This document shows, piece by piece, positions 1-8,885 of a stretch of 64,000 nt of DNA. Source of the DNA: Sphaerisporangium fuscum (lineage in GTDB: Bacteria > Actinomycetota > Actinomycetes > Streptosporangiales > Streptosporangiaceae); the NCBI RefSeq assembly GCF_018531465.1, contig NZ_JAHDTF010000048.1, positions 1-64,000 on the forward strand, read 5' to 3'. The position numbers and the translations under genes are program-made. The notes beneath the pieces are model-generated. The model was not told where the DNA came from. It did not search any database and was given only the letters and a program-made list of their open reading frames with translations. Each line of letters begins with the position of its first letter. Positions within the stretch are counted from its first letter, which is position 1.

Positions 1-1
1 C

Positions 2-757
2 CGCCCCTACGGGTCGGCGCTGCGCCAGGACGCCCCCACCGCCCTGCTCCCCATGGCCCTGGTGCCCGCTCTCACCTATCTGGTGTCCTGGACCGGCTGG
101 TTCGCCACCCCCTACGGCTGGGGCCGCAACTGGGCCCAGGCCACGTCGAGCGGGCCCTTCTTCTTCGTCTTCGACTCCCTGCGGTCCTGGTGGAACTACC
201 ACACGCAGGTGCTGAGCTTCCACACCGGCCTCGCCTCCGGGCACCCGTACCAGTCGTGGCCCTGGCAGTGGCCGCTGCTGCTGCGCCCGGTGGCGTTCTT
301 CTACGAGAGCCCGGGCGGCTGTGGTGCGGACAAGTGCTCCCAGGCGGTCCTCGGCGTCGGCACGCCGGTCATCTGGTTCGGCGCGGTCATCGCCCTCATC
401 GCGCTCATCGCCTGGTACGTCTCCACCCGCGACTGGCGCGCCGGCGCCGTGCTGCTGGCGTACGCCGCCGGGATCCTGCCCTGGGCCTACTACGCCGTCT
501 CCGACCACCGCACGATGTTCCTGTTCTACATGGCCCCCCTGGTGCCGTTCATGGCGCTGGCGATCACTCTCGTCGCGGGGCTGGCCATCGGGCCGGTGAA
601 CGCCTCGCCGCTGCGCCGCACGATCGGAGCCTCGCTTTCGGGTGCCTTCGTGCTCATCGCCCTGGTTAACTTCTGGTGGCTGTACCCCGTTATCTCCGCC
701 GAGGTCATCCCCTACCACGATTGGTACAGGCGCATGCTGTTCGAACGCTGGATATGA
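2..757 (+). CDS. Protein O-mannosyltransferase, C-terminal part (5' end outside window)
   Basis: The frame is open from the first bases, so this is the 3' part of a longer gene. The visible 251 residues are strongly hydrophobic with about four to five membrane segments. They contain the aromatic stretch SWPWQWPLLLRP and an ending typical of the conserved C-terminal four-helix domain of actinobacterial Pmt (GT39). Known role of the family: transfer of mannose from polyprenyl-phosphate-mannose to Ser/Thr of proteins leaving through Sec. The catalytic first loop lies outside the window, so activity cannot be judged. Another GT-C transferase is less likely. Confidence 0.85.
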   Translation, partial: RPYGSALRQDAPTALLPMALVPALTYLVSWTGWFATPYGWGRNWAQATSSGPFFFVFDSLRSWWNYHTQVLSFHTGLASGHPYQSWPWQWPLLLRPVAFFYESPGGCGADKCSQAVLGVGTPVIWFGAVIALIALIAWYVSTRDWRAGAVLLAYAAGILPWAYYAVSDHRTMFLFYMAPLVPFMALAITLVAGLAIGPVNASPLRRTIGASLSGAFVLIALVNFWWLYPVISAEVIPYHDWYRRMLFERWI

Positions 758-817
758 CGTCCCCCGAGTCCGCACAACCCAGCCCTTCTGCTCTTTCTGG
801 TCTTACAGGTAGGTGAC

Positions 818-2200
818 GTGGAAATCGTCCGTGGCGGTGGCCGTCGTCAGGGCCCGGCCCTATACGGCAGACTGCGAGGCATGCCTGCACCCGACGTGGC
901 CGCGCTCCTGAGCGAGCTGGAGCGGTCCCAACCGGACGTCGCCGACGACGCCAGGGTGGCCGTCGAATGGCTGATCGGCGGTGAGCCCCTTGAAGCGATC
1001 ACCCAGCTCGACGTGTGCGAATTCCTTTGGTACACGCTGCCGCTGAAGGTCACCGGCGACCAGGCCGCCATCGTCCGGGCCCTGGGCGCGCTGCTGCGGC
1101 TCGGCGGCATGGAGCGCTACGCCGCGCTGTGCGCCTCGCCCACCACCTCCCAGATCCTGCGCACCTACACCCGCGAAGGCGACGAGGCCGGGACGGCGGC
1201 CTACCAGCGTGCGCTGGCCGCCACCGGAGTGCTGCCGCCCGACGTGCCCGAGCTGCGCTGGAGCTCGATCATGGGGCCCGAGGAGGTGGGCGCCCACCTC
1301 GCCTGCTCGGCCGCGCTGGAGCTCGCCGTCGTCTCCGGCGAGCTCGACCCCGAGGGGAACGAGCGGAAGCAGCGCGCCGAGGGGCTGACACGCCGCTGGC
1401 TCACCGAGTCGCGCACCGAGCTCGGCGGCGACAACTGGCTCAACCGCGTGCACGGCGAGCGCCTCAATCGATGGGTGCTCGGCCGCGGCGCCGCCCGCCG
1501 CGAGCTGGCCCAGCCGTTCGAGGTGCGCCTGCACGCCCCGATCCCCACCCCCGAGGACCACCGTTTCGAAGCCCTGTGCTGGCTGCTGGAGCTGGCGAGC
1601 CGGCCCGAGGGGGTGCCGCTCACCAAGCGGCACAACATCGTCCGCGCCCTCGCCGCCGAGGCCGCCGAGCGGTTCGGCTGGCGGGCGGGCGGCGTACGCG
1701 GCGAGGGCGACGTCATGGCCCTGCGCACGCTGCGCCTGGTCGCCCAGCACGAGATGGGGGCGCTGGCCCGTACCGGCCGCAGGCTCCTGATCACCGAGGC
1801 GGGCCGGCGGCTGCTCGCCGACCCGGCCGCGATGTGGCGGGCGGCCACCACCGCGCTGCTGACGCCCGCGACGGGCGAGCACGAGATGGAGATCTCGGTG
1901 CGCGAGGTCGGCCTCATGATCATGGCCGACGGCAGGGAGCTGGCCTGCGGCCCGCTCGCCGAACGGGTCACCGAGGTCGTCGTCGGCGAGGGCTGGCGTA
2001 CGGCCACCCCGGCCGACGTGGTGGGCCCCCTCGCCGAATTACGTCATCGCCTCGAGGCGTTCGATCTGTGCGTCTCCTCCCCCTCACCCTCCCCCGCGGG
2101 GCACCCCCCGGCCACGCTGACCCCCGCAGGTCGCGCCGCCGCTCTCACCGCGCTGCGCGGCCAGGCCCTGCGCCCCCGCCAGTACGTCACCCTGACGTAG
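818..2200 (+). CDS. Conserved hypothetical protein, 460 aa
   Basis: I do not recognise this family. It is a soluble, mostly helical, acidic protein with no signal peptide, membrane segment or known catalytic motif. Codon use is typical of the window, with GC-rich third positions throughout. The GTG at 818 follows a weak AGGTAGG. The in-frame ATG at 881 (22 residues later) follows GCGAGG and begins MPAPDVAALL, and may be the true start. It starts 60 bases after the mannosyltransferase gene and ends 15 bases from the convergent sugar ATPase gene. No function is proposed. Confidence 0.75.
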   Translation: MEIVRGGGRRQGPALYGRLRGMPAPDVAALLSELERSQPDVADDARVAVEWLIGGEPLEAITQLDVCEFLWYTLPLKVTGDQAAIVRALGALLRLGGMERYAALCASPTTSQILRTYTREGDEAGTAAYQRALAATGVLPPDVPELRWSSIMGPEEVGAHLACSAALELAVVSGELDPEGNERKQRAEGLTRRWLTESRTELGGDNWLNRVHGERLNRWVLGRGAARRELAQPFEVRLHAPIPTPEDHRFEALCWLLELASRPEGVPLTKRHNIVRALAAEAAERFGWRAGGVRGEGDVMALRTLRLVAQHEMGALARTGRRLLITEAGRRLLADPAAMWRAATTALLTPATGEHEMEISVREVGLMIMADGRELACGPLAERVTEVVVGEGWRTATPADVVGPLAELRHRLEAFDLCVSSPSPSPAGHPPATLTPAGRAAALTALRGQALRPRQYVTLT

Positions 2201-2215
2201 GGGCACGGCCCACGG

Positions 2216-3751
2216 TCACCCGATGGCGCCGCTCCCGGCCGGGGCCGCGATCGCCGACATGATGTTGTCCTCGGTGACCTCCCACCCGGTCAGCTCGCGC
2301 ACGACCGCGCCCTCGCGCAGGACCACCACCCGGTCGCAGTTCTCCACGAGCTCGGCGACGTCCGAGGACACCAGCAGGACGGCCAGCCCGTCCACGGCGA
2401 GCTCGTCGATGAGGGTCTGCATCTCGGCCCGGGTGGGAAGGTCGACGCCCTGGCTCGGCTCGTCGAGGAGCAGCACCTTGGGGTTCATCGCGAGCCAGCG
2501 GGCGAGCAGCACCTTCTGCTGGTTGCCCCCCGACAGTTCCCCGGCCCGCTGCGCCGGGGAGACCGCCTTGATGCGCAGCCGCCGCATGAACGTCGCGACG
2601 ATGCGATCCACGCGGGCGTCGGAGACGATGCCGACGCGCGACAGGCGGGGCAGCGCCGCGAGGGCGATGTTGTCGCGCACCGAGAGGCTCGGCACGATGC
2701 CCTCCGACCTGCGGTTCTCCGGCACCAGCCCGACACCCGCCCTGATCGCGCTCCGGACCGACCAGTCGCGCAGCGGGATGCCGGCCACCGTCACCTGCCC
2801 GGTCTCCACGGGCTCCACCCCGGCAAGGGCGCGGGCGGTCTCGCTGCGGCCGTCGCCGAGCAGCCCGCCGAGGCCCACCACCTCGCCCGGCCGGAGGGCG
2901 ATGGAGATGCCGGCGAGCACGTGGCGGCGGCGCAGATCCGTCGCCTCCAGCACGGGCAGGTCCCCCGGCTCGTCCGCCGGTCCGTCACCGGGGTCGGCCG
3001 CCGGGGACGGCGGGTGGTACGGCCTGCCGAGCATGAGCGAGACCAGCCTGAAGCGGTCGAGCCCGTCCATGGTGCCGGTGTGCACGACCTTCCCGTCGCG
3101 CAGGACGGTGACGCGGTCGCAGACGCGGTAGAGCTCTTCGAGACGATGGCTGACGTAGACGACCGACCGTCCGCTCTCCCGCAGCCCGGCGATCACGCCG
3201 AACAGCGCCTCCACCTCGCCGGGTTCCATCGACGTCGTCGGCTCGTCCATCACCACGATCCGGGCGCCGGTCGAGGCGGCACGGGCGAGGGCCACCATCT
3301 GCTGGGTCCCGGCGGGCAGCGACCCCACCGGGCGGCGGACGTCGACGCGCAGGCCGTACCCGGTGAGGATCTCCTCGGCCTCGGCGTGCATCCGGGCGAA
3401 GTCGATCAGCCCGAACCGGCCTCGCGGCTCCCTGCCGAGGAAGACGGTGCGGGCGACGCTCAACTGGGGGGCGAGGCCGTCCTTCTGGTAGATGGTCGCG
3501 ACACCGGCGCGCAGCGCCTGGAGCGGCCCGGCGAAGCTCACGGGTTCCCCGAACAGGCGCAGTTCGCCGCCGTCGGGGCGGCACACGCCGGAGAGCACGT
3601 TGACGAGGGTGGACTTCCCGGCGCCGTTCCCGCCGATGAGCGCGTGCACCTCGCCCTCGGCGACGGACATCGAGACGTGGTCGAGGGCGCGAACGCCGGG
3701 GAAGCCCTTGGTGACGCCCGCCACCTGGAGGGCCATGCCGCCGCCTGTCAC
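2216..3751 (-). CDS. Orphan sugar ABC transporter ATPase (RbsA/MglA type, two ABC domains)
   Basis: 511 residues holding two fused ABC domains as in RbsA, MglA and YtfR. Domain 1 has Walker A GGNGAGKSTLV and Walker B IVVMDEPTTSMEP with a weak signature LPAGTQQMVALARA. Domain 2 has the usual degenerate Walker A (GLLGDGRSETARAL), signature LSGGNQQKVLLARW and Walker B LLLDEPSQGVDL. The GTG start is preceded by GGGAGGAAG. No permease or binding protein lies beside it. It lies downstream of, and on the same strand as, the DeoR gene and is clearly related to the second ATPase at 8886. It may serve the 7.8-12.5 kb importer as an alternative subunit, or be the survivor of a duplicated transporter. 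Confidence 0.93.
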   Translation of the reverse strand: MTGGGMALQVAGVTKGFPGVRALDHVSMSVAEGEVHALIGGNGAGKSTLVNVLSGVCRPDGGELRLFGEPVSFAGPLQALRAGVATIYQKDGLAPQLSVARTVFLGREPRGRFGLIDFARMHAEAEEILTGYGLRVDVRRPVGSLPAGTQQMVALARAASTGARIVVMDEPTTSMEPGEVEALFGVIAGLRESGRSVVYVSHRLEELYRVCDRVTVLRDGKVVHTGTMDGLDRFRLVSLMLGRPYHPPSPAADPGDGPADEPGDLPVLEATDLRRRHVLAGISIALRPGEVVGLGGLLGDGRSETARALAGVEPVETGQVTVAGIPLRDWSVRSAIRAGVGLVPENRRSEGIVPSLSVRDNIALAALPRLSRVGIVSDARVDRIVATFMRRLRIKAVSPAQRAGELSGGNQQKVLLARWLAMNPKVLLLDEPSQGVDLPTRAEMQTLIDELAVDGLAVLLVSSDVAELVENCDRVVVLREGAVVRELTGWEVTEDNIMSAIAAPAGSGAIG

Positions 3752-4052
3752 AAGCTTCCTCCCCGGACGAGGTGCCTGGGCGAGGGGAATGCCTCGTTGA
3801 GACCGATGGTGATCGGAGATGGAAACAACCGCGTAACAGAAGGAAACTTATCCCGTCACGGTCGATCAAAACCAGTCACCCGGCCACCTCCCACTCGGCG
3901 CCACGTCAACGGCACGCGGCACGGCGAGGCCGGACACCGACTACGGCGGCCGGGACCCACCGCCCCTGTGCTGTCCTTGATCGGCGCCGGGTCGGCGAGA
4001 ACGTGGTACGGCGAAGGCGGCGCCGTTGTGCGGCGGGTGGCCTGGTCGGTTC
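3752..4052. other. 301-base gap between DeoR and orphan ATPase genes
   Basis: No gene seen. On the minus strand it is the leader of the orphan ATPase. The stretch CACGGTCGATCAAAA (3857-3871) resembles CGGTTCCGATCGAAA upstream of the glycosidase gene (about 4994-5008), so both may be bound by the DeoR protein. This is a visual comparison only. Confidence 0.35.
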
Positions 4053-4919
4053 TCAGACGGCTCGGGCGACGTGGAGGCGGACGCCTCGCCCGGTCAGTTC
4101 GTCGAGGACGTCGCGGGGGGCCGCGTCGTCGGTGACGAGGTGGTCGATCTGCTCGGTGGGCACCGTCTGCACCATCGTGTCGATGCCGATCTTGGTGTGG
4201 TCGGCGAGCACGACGACCTCCTCGGCCGCCGCCGCGAGCGCGCGGTCGACGCTCGCCACCTGGAGATTCGGCGTGGAAAGACCGCGCTCGGCGGTGAGGC
4301 CGTTGCCGGAGATGAAGGCCCGCCGCACGCGCAGGCCCGCGAGCGACCGTTCGGCCGCGCTGCCGACCAGGGCGAGGATCGACCCGCGCAGGGTGCCGCC
4401 GGTGAGCACGACCTCGACGCGCGGCGACCCGGCCAGCGCCTGGGCGACCAGCAGGGAGTTGGTGACGACGGCGAGCTCGGTGTTGCGGGTGAGCCTGCGG
4501 GCGAACTCGTGGGTGGTGGTGCCGGGGCCGATCACGATGGCGTCGCCGTCCTCCACGAGTGAGGCGGCGAGATCGGCGATGATGTTCTTCTCGACGGAGG
4601 CGACCTGGGCCTTCTGGGAGTGGGTGGGCTCCCGCGACAGCTCCCCGGGCAGCGTCGCGCCGCCGTGGTGACGGTTGAGCAGGCCTTCGGCCTCCAGCGC
4701 GCGCAGGTCGCGGCGCACGGTGACCTCCGACGACCGCACCGCCTGCGCGAGCTCTCTCAAGGACACCGCGCCGTTGACGCGCACCAGTTCGAGGATGCGC
4801 TGCCGGCGTTCGGCGGCGAACACGGGCCGGCGCGCCTCCCCCGGTGCCTCGGCGTCGCCCACGACTCCCCACCCTGTCATCCGTGCCGGACGTTCGTTGA
4901 CGTGCTCGAATCCGATCAT
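4053..4919 (-). CDS. DeoR/GlpR-family transcriptional repressor of sugar metabolism
   Basis: About 288 residues from an ATG. After a roughly 30-residue extension comes a DeoR-type winged helix (RRQRILELVRVNGAVSLREL, then SSEVTVRRDLRALEAEGLL). The sugar-phosphate sensing domain follows, with the family signatures GDAIVIGPGTTTHEFA, VVTNSLLVAQAL, VVLTGGTLRG and VVVLADHTKIG. It is divergent from the secreted glycosidase gene and shares a 200-base promoter region with it. The orphan ATPase follows on its own strand. The likely role is repression of the adjacent sugar genes, relieved by a phosphorylated sugar. The start could be at internal Met14 (MTGWGVVG). Confidence 0.93.
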   Translation of the reverse strand: MIGFEHVNERPARMTGWGVVGDAEAPGEARRPVFAAERRQRILELVRVNGAVSLRELAQAVRSSEVTVRRDLRALEAEGLLNRHHGGATLPGELSREPTHSQKAQVASVEKNIIADLAASLVEDGDAIVIGPGTTTHEFARRLTRNTELAVVTNSLLVAQALAGSPRVEVVLTGGTLRGSILALVGSAAERSLAGLRVRRAFISGNGLTAERGLSTPNLQVASVDRALAAAAEEVVVLADHTKIGIDTMVQTVPTEQIDHLVTDDAAPRDVLDELTGRGVRLHVARAV

Positions 4920-4964
4920 AGTCGGGCACGGGACGCCGCCGCGAGCGGAACGGCGATGACCAGG

Positions 4965-5005
4965 CGATCGGATCGGTCGTGACCGTTTGAGAACGGTTCC
5001 GATCG
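4965..5005. promoter_or_regulatory. Nested inverted repeats upstream of glycosidase: probable DeoR operator
   Basis: ACCGTT-TGAG-AACGGT (4982-4997) is a perfect 6-4-6 inverted repeat. Outside it, CGATCGGA (4965-4972) and TCCGATCG (4998-5005) form a second pair of matching arms. The site lies just upstream of the best -35 box for the glycosidase gene, in the interval shared with the divergent DeoR gene. Confidence 0.5.
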
Positions 5006-5011
5006 AAACTC

Positions 5012-5040
5012 TTGACTCTTTTGGTCCGCCAATGCTTATT
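5012..5040 (+). promoter_or_regulatory. Candidate promoter of the glycosidase/importer genes
   Basis: TTGACT (5012-5017) is a good -35 box. A weak CTTATT (5035-5040) lies 17 bases downstream. This is about 80 bases before the chosen ATG at 5121 and directly follows the inverted-repeat operator. Confidence 0.4.
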
Positions 5041-5120
5041 TGAGGTCAGCGCGAGGCCGAATCTGTTCGGTTCTGTCCGGAAGCGTCGGCTGCTCGTCCC
5101 GTGCGGAAAGGACCCCGTGG

Positions 5121-7715
5121 ATGAATGTCAAAAGACGAAGTCCCCTACTCCTGCTGGCCCTGCTCCTCTGCCTGGCGGGGCAGCTCGCCGCGGTGAGCGG
5201 CGCGAGCGCCGCCGACGCCGCCCGGCACGGGCTGCGCGGTGACTACTACCTCAGCACGGCCCCCGGGGCCTTCGACTTCGGCGAGCTCAAGGCGACCGTC
5301 GCCGACCCGTCCATCGAGTTCCCCGACCTGGAACCGGTCTTCAAGGACCTCACCGGCCGCGTGGACGACGTCACCGTCCGCTGGACCGGTCAGATCCAGC
5401 CGAAGTTCTCCGAGCAGTACACCTTCTCGATGATCGGCGACAACGGCTTCCGCCTGTGGGTCGACGGCAAGCTGCTGATCGACAACTGGGTGGACGTCTG
5501 GGACGTCGAGAAGATCGGCACGCCCATCAGCCTGGAGGCGGGCCGGAAGTACGACTTCAAGATCGAGTACTTCGAGCACTACGGCGGCTCCAACCTGCGG
5601 CTGCGCTGGCAGAGCGCGAGCCAGCCGAAGGAGATCGTGCCTCCGCAGGCCTTCTACCTCCCCGAGGGCTTCGACCCGCCCGGCCCGAAGTCGGCGGTCG
5701 TCGAGCCCGCCGGGGACACCGCGACCCTCGACTTCGGCGCCGACCTCGCCGCGATCCCCGCGGGCACGGCCGAGCACCTCGTCCTGACCGTGAAGGGCAC
5801 CAAGTGGCCCGTCACCTCGGTCACCCAGGACACCACCCGGCGCTCGGTGATCCGGTTGAAGCTCGGCTTCTCGATCCCCGCCCAGGCGGGCGCCTCCGTA
5901 CGGCTGTCCTACGACGGCAACGGCGGCCTCGCCTTCGCCGACGGCACGGCGCTGCCGGCGTTCTCCCACGTCCTCGTCGAGAACACCTCGACGTACATCC
6001 TGGCGACGAAGTGGGCCAAGGACGTCGACCCCTCCTCGCCGCTCCCCGAGTACCCGCGCCCGCAGCTCACCCGCGACCGCTGGCACAACCTCAACGGCAC
6101 CTGGCAGTTCGCCGCCGCCAAGCAGGACGAGGCACCGCCGTTCGGGCGCGACCTCGCCGAGAAGATCGTCGTGCCGTATCCGGTGGAGTCCGTCCTGTCC
6201 GGGATCGGGCGGCACGAGGAGCGCATGTGGTACCGCCGCACGTTCACCGTCCCGAACTCCTGGAAGGTCCGCGCGGGCGGTGACCGGCTGCTGCTGCACC
6301 TCGACGGCGTCGACTGGCAGTCCACCGTGTACGTCAACGGCAAGCAGGTGGGCACCCACAAGGGCGGCTACGGCCGGCACACCGTCGACGTGACCGGCGC
6401 GCTGAAGCCCTTCGGCACGCAGGAACTGGTCGTCGGCGTGTACGACCCGACGGACCGGGGCCACCAGCCCGTCGGCAAGCAGACGCTGACCAACGGCGTG
6501 ATCACCTACACCTCCTCCTCCGGCATCTGGCGGACGGTGTGGATGGAGCCGGCGGCCGCCGCGCACGTCGACGCGCTCCGCCTCACCCCCGACGTGCCGG
6601 GCAAGGCGCTGAAGGCCACCGTGGACGCCGCCGGCGCCACCGGCCTCACGGCGGTGCTCACCGCCCGCGCCGGGCACCGCGTCGTGGGCACCGTCAGCGG
6701 GCCGGCGGGTACGGAGCTGACCCTGCCGGTACGCGACCCGCGTCTGTGGTCGCCGGACGACCCCTTCCTGTACGACCTGGAGGTCGTGCTGAAGAAGGGG
6801 CACAAGAAGGTCGACTCGGTCGGCAGCTACTTCGGGATGCGCTCGATCGCGGTCGGTCAGGTGGACGACGTCGCCCGCCTGCTGCTCAACGGCAAGCCGA
6901 CCTTCCACATGGGCCCGCTCGACCAGGGCTTCTGGCCCGACGGCCTCTACACCGCCCCGACGGACGAGGCGCTGAAGTACGACCTCGTCCAGACCAAGCG
7001 GCTGGGCTTCAACGCGGTGCGCAAGCACGTGAAGGTGGAGCCGGACCGCTGGTACTACTGGGCCGACAGGCTCGGCCTCCTGGTGTGGCAGGACATGCCC
7101 TCGATGGCCGGCGACCCGAACGCGCAGGAGAGGGCGCAGTTCGAGGCCGAGCTGAAGGAGATGGTCGACCAGCACCGCAGCGTCCCGTCGATCGTGATGT
7201 GGGTGCCGTTCAACGAGGGCTGGGGCCAGTACGACCAGGCCAGGATCGCCGACCTGGTGAAGGGCTGGGACCCCTCCCGCCTGGTGAACAACATGAGCGG
7301 CATCAACTGTTGCGCGGCCAGGGACGGCGGCAACGGCGATGTGAAGGACTTCCACACCTACCCCGACCCGGCCGTCCCGGACAAGCCCGTCGACGCGCGG
7401 GTGACGGTGATCGGCGAGTACGGCGGGCTGGGCCTGCCGGTGATCGGGCACACCTGGTCCGGCGGCGGCTGGGGCTACGCGGTGGAGTCCGACCCGGTGG
7501 CGCTCACCAACCGGTACGTGAACATGGGCAAGGAAGTGCAGCGGCTGGAGAGCTGCAAGGGGCTCAGCGCCGCGATCTACACCCAGACGACCGACGTGGA
7601 GACCGAGCTCAACGGCCTGATGACCTACGACCGGGCCGTGACCAAGCCGGACGTCCAGCGCGTCCACGACGCCAACAAGGCCGTCACCGACGGCACGGCG
7701 GTCGCCTGCGGCTGA
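5121..7715 (+). CDS. Secreted PA14-domain glycoside hydrolase, GH2 family
   Basis: The ATG at 5121 follows GGAAAGGA and opens a clear signal peptide (MNVKRRSPLLLLALLLCLAG, cleavage near ASA-ADA). Residues about 40-175 form a PA14 sugar-binding domain (GDNGFRLWVDGKLLIDNW, YFEHYGGSNLRLRW). The GH2 sugar-binding, immunoglobulin-like and TIM-barrel domains follow. The GH2 acid/base is Glu699 in VPFNEGWGQYD and the probable nucleophile is Glu766 in VIGEYGGLG. GH2 includes beta-galactosidases, glucuronidases and, in Streptomyces, galactofuranosidases. The downstream YtfQ-type importer favours a galactofuranoside substrate, but specificity cannot be read from sequence alone. Confidence 0.92.
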   Translation: MNVKRRSPLLLLALLLCLAGQLAAVSGASAADAARHGLRGDYYLSTAPGAFDFGELKATVADPSIEFPDLEPVFKDLTGRVDDVTVRWTGQIQPKFSEQYTFSMIGDNGFRLWVDGKLLIDNWVDVWDVEKIGTPISLEAGRKYDFKIEYFEHYGGSNLRLRWQSASQPKEIVPPQAFYLPEGFDPPGPKSAVVEPAGDTATLDFGADLAAIPAGTAEHLVLTVKGTKWPVTSVTQDTTRRSVIRLKLGFSIPAQAGASVRLSYDGNGGLAFADGTALPAFSHVLVENTSTYILATKWAKDVDPSSPLPEYPRPQLTRDRWHNLNGTWQFAAAKQDEAPPFGRDLAEKIVVPYPVESVLSGIGRHEERMWYRRTFTVPNSWKVRAGGDRLLLHLDGVDWQSTVYVNGKQVGTHKGGYGRHTVDVTGALKPFGTQELVVGVYDPTDRGHQPVGKQTLTNGVITYTSSSGIWRTVWMEPAAAAHVDALRLTPDVPGKALKATVDAAGATGLTAVLTARAGHRVVGTVSGPAGTELTLPVRDPRLWSPDDPFLYDLEVVLKKGHKKVDSVGSYFGMRSIAVGQVDDVARLLLNGKPTFHMGPLDQGFWPDGLYTAPTDEALKYDLVQTKRLGFNAVRKHVKVEPDRWYYWADRLGLLVWQDMPSMAGDPNAQERAQFEAELKEMVDQHRSVPSIVMWVPFNEGWGQYDQARIADLVKGWDPSRLVNNMSGINCCAARDGGNGDVKDFHTYPDPAVPDKPVDARVTVIGEYGGLGLPVIGHTWSGGGWGYAVESDPVALTNRYVNMGKEVQRLESCKGLSAAIYTQTTDVETELNGLMTYDRAVTKPDVQRVHDANKAVTDGTAVACG

Positions 7716-7724
7716 CCGGCACCC

Positions 7725-7754
7725 GGGGAGCGGCCGCCGTCCCGGCCGCTCCCC
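7725..7754 (+). terminator. GC-rich hairpin between glycosidase and importer genes
   Basis: A perfect 11-base stem, GGGGAGCGGCC (7725-7735) with GGCCGCTCCCC (7744-7754), lies 10 bases after the glycosidase stop. There is no T run. It may terminate or only attenuate, setting different levels of enzyme and importer. Confidence 0.5.
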
Positions 7755-7802
7755 CTCGCTCGAAACGGGCCCGCAACCAGGCCTGATGGAAAGGGAACGA
7801 TC

Positions 7803-8882
7803 ATGACCATGGAGCCCGGTCGCCGCGTCCGTACGGCGGCCCTCACCCTCGCCGTGGCGCTCGCGGCCGCCGGCTGCGCGCGGACCGAGCAGACCGCCGC
7901 CGCCCCCTCGGCCGGCGACACCCAGGGACAGCAGGTGGTGCAGACCCCCGCCGGGGACGCCGGCCCGACCTGCACCCTGGACAGGTTCGGCGGCCAGAAG
8001 TTCGACCTCAAGACCGCCACGGTGGGCTTCTCGCAGTCGGAGAAGGAGGCCAACCCGTTCCGCATCGCCGAGACCAAGTCGATCAAGGACGAGGCGGGCC
8101 GGCTGGGCATCGGGAAACTCCGGGTGACCAACGCGCAGTCGCAGTTCTCCAAGCAGATCACCGACGTGCAGCAGCTGATCGCGCAGGGCGCCCGGCTGCT
8201 CGTCATCGCCCCGCTGAACTCCGACGGCTGGGAGCCGGTGCTCCAGCAGGCGGCCGCCAAGAAGATCCCCATCATCACGGTCGACCGGAAGATCAACGCC
8301 AAGGCGTGCGGCGACTACCTGACGTTCATCGGGTCGGACTTCTACCAGCAGGGCAAGCGCGCCGCCGACCAGATGATCAAGGCGCTGGGCGGCAAGGGGA
8401 AGGTCGCGATCCTGCTCGGCGCGCCCGGCAACAACGTCACGACCGAGCGCACCAACGGCTTCAAGGAGCAGATCCAGAAGCAGGCCCCCGGCATCGAGAT
8501 CTCCTTCGAGCAGACCGGCGAGTTCGCCCGCGAGAAGGGTCAGCAGGTCACCGAGCAGCTCATCCAGTCCAACCCCGACATCAACGGCATCTACGCCGAG
8601 AACGACGAGATGGCGCTCGGCGCGGTGACGGCCCTCAAGGGCGCGGGCAAGGAGCCCGGCAACATCAAGATCGTCTCGGTGGACGGCACCCGCAGCGCTG
8701 TTCAGGGCATCATCGACGGCTGGCTGTATTCCGTGATCGAATCCAATCCGAGGTTCGGCCCGCTCGCCTTCGAGACGGCCCAGAAGTTCCTGGACGGGCA
8801 GCCGATCCCCGACAAGGTGGTCATCTCCGACCGGGAGTACGCCGAGGACACGGCCAAGGCCGGCCTGGACGAGGCCTACTGA
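7803..8882 (+). CDS. ytfQ: Sugar ABC transporter substrate-binding lipoprotein, YtfQ-like
   Basis: 359 residues. The start is an ATG after GGAAAGGGAA. The N-terminus is a lipoprotein signal with lipobox LAAAGC, so it should be anchored outside the membrane. The mature part is a periplasmic-binding type I fold close to E. coli YtfQ. Recognisable segments are VGFSQSEKEANPFRIAET, VIAPLNSDGWEPVL, ITVDRKI, GAPGNNVTTERTNGF, YAENDEMALGAV and VSVDGTRSAVQGI. YtfQ binds galactofuranose, and the WEPVLQQA and DRKI segments follow the same pattern. It is the first gene of a complete four-part importer. Confidence 0.9.
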   Translation: MTMEPGRRVRTAALTLAVALAAAGCARTEQTAAAPSAGDTQGQQVVQTPAGDAGPTCTLDRFGGQKFDLKTATVGFSQSEKEANPFRIAETKSIKDEAGRLGIGKLRVTNAQSQFSKQITDVQQLIAQGARLLVIAPLNSDGWEPVLQQAAAKKIPIITVDRKINAKACGDYLTFIGSDFYQQGKRAADQMIKALGGKGKVAILLGAPGNNVTTERTNGFKEQIQKQAPGIEISFEQTGEFAREKGQQVTEQLIQSNPDINGIYAENDEMALGAVTALKGAGKEPGNIKIVSVDGTRSAVQGIIDGWLYSVIESNPRFGPLAFETAQKFLDGQPIPDKVVISDREYAEDTAKAGLDEAY

Positions 8883-8885
8883 TCG

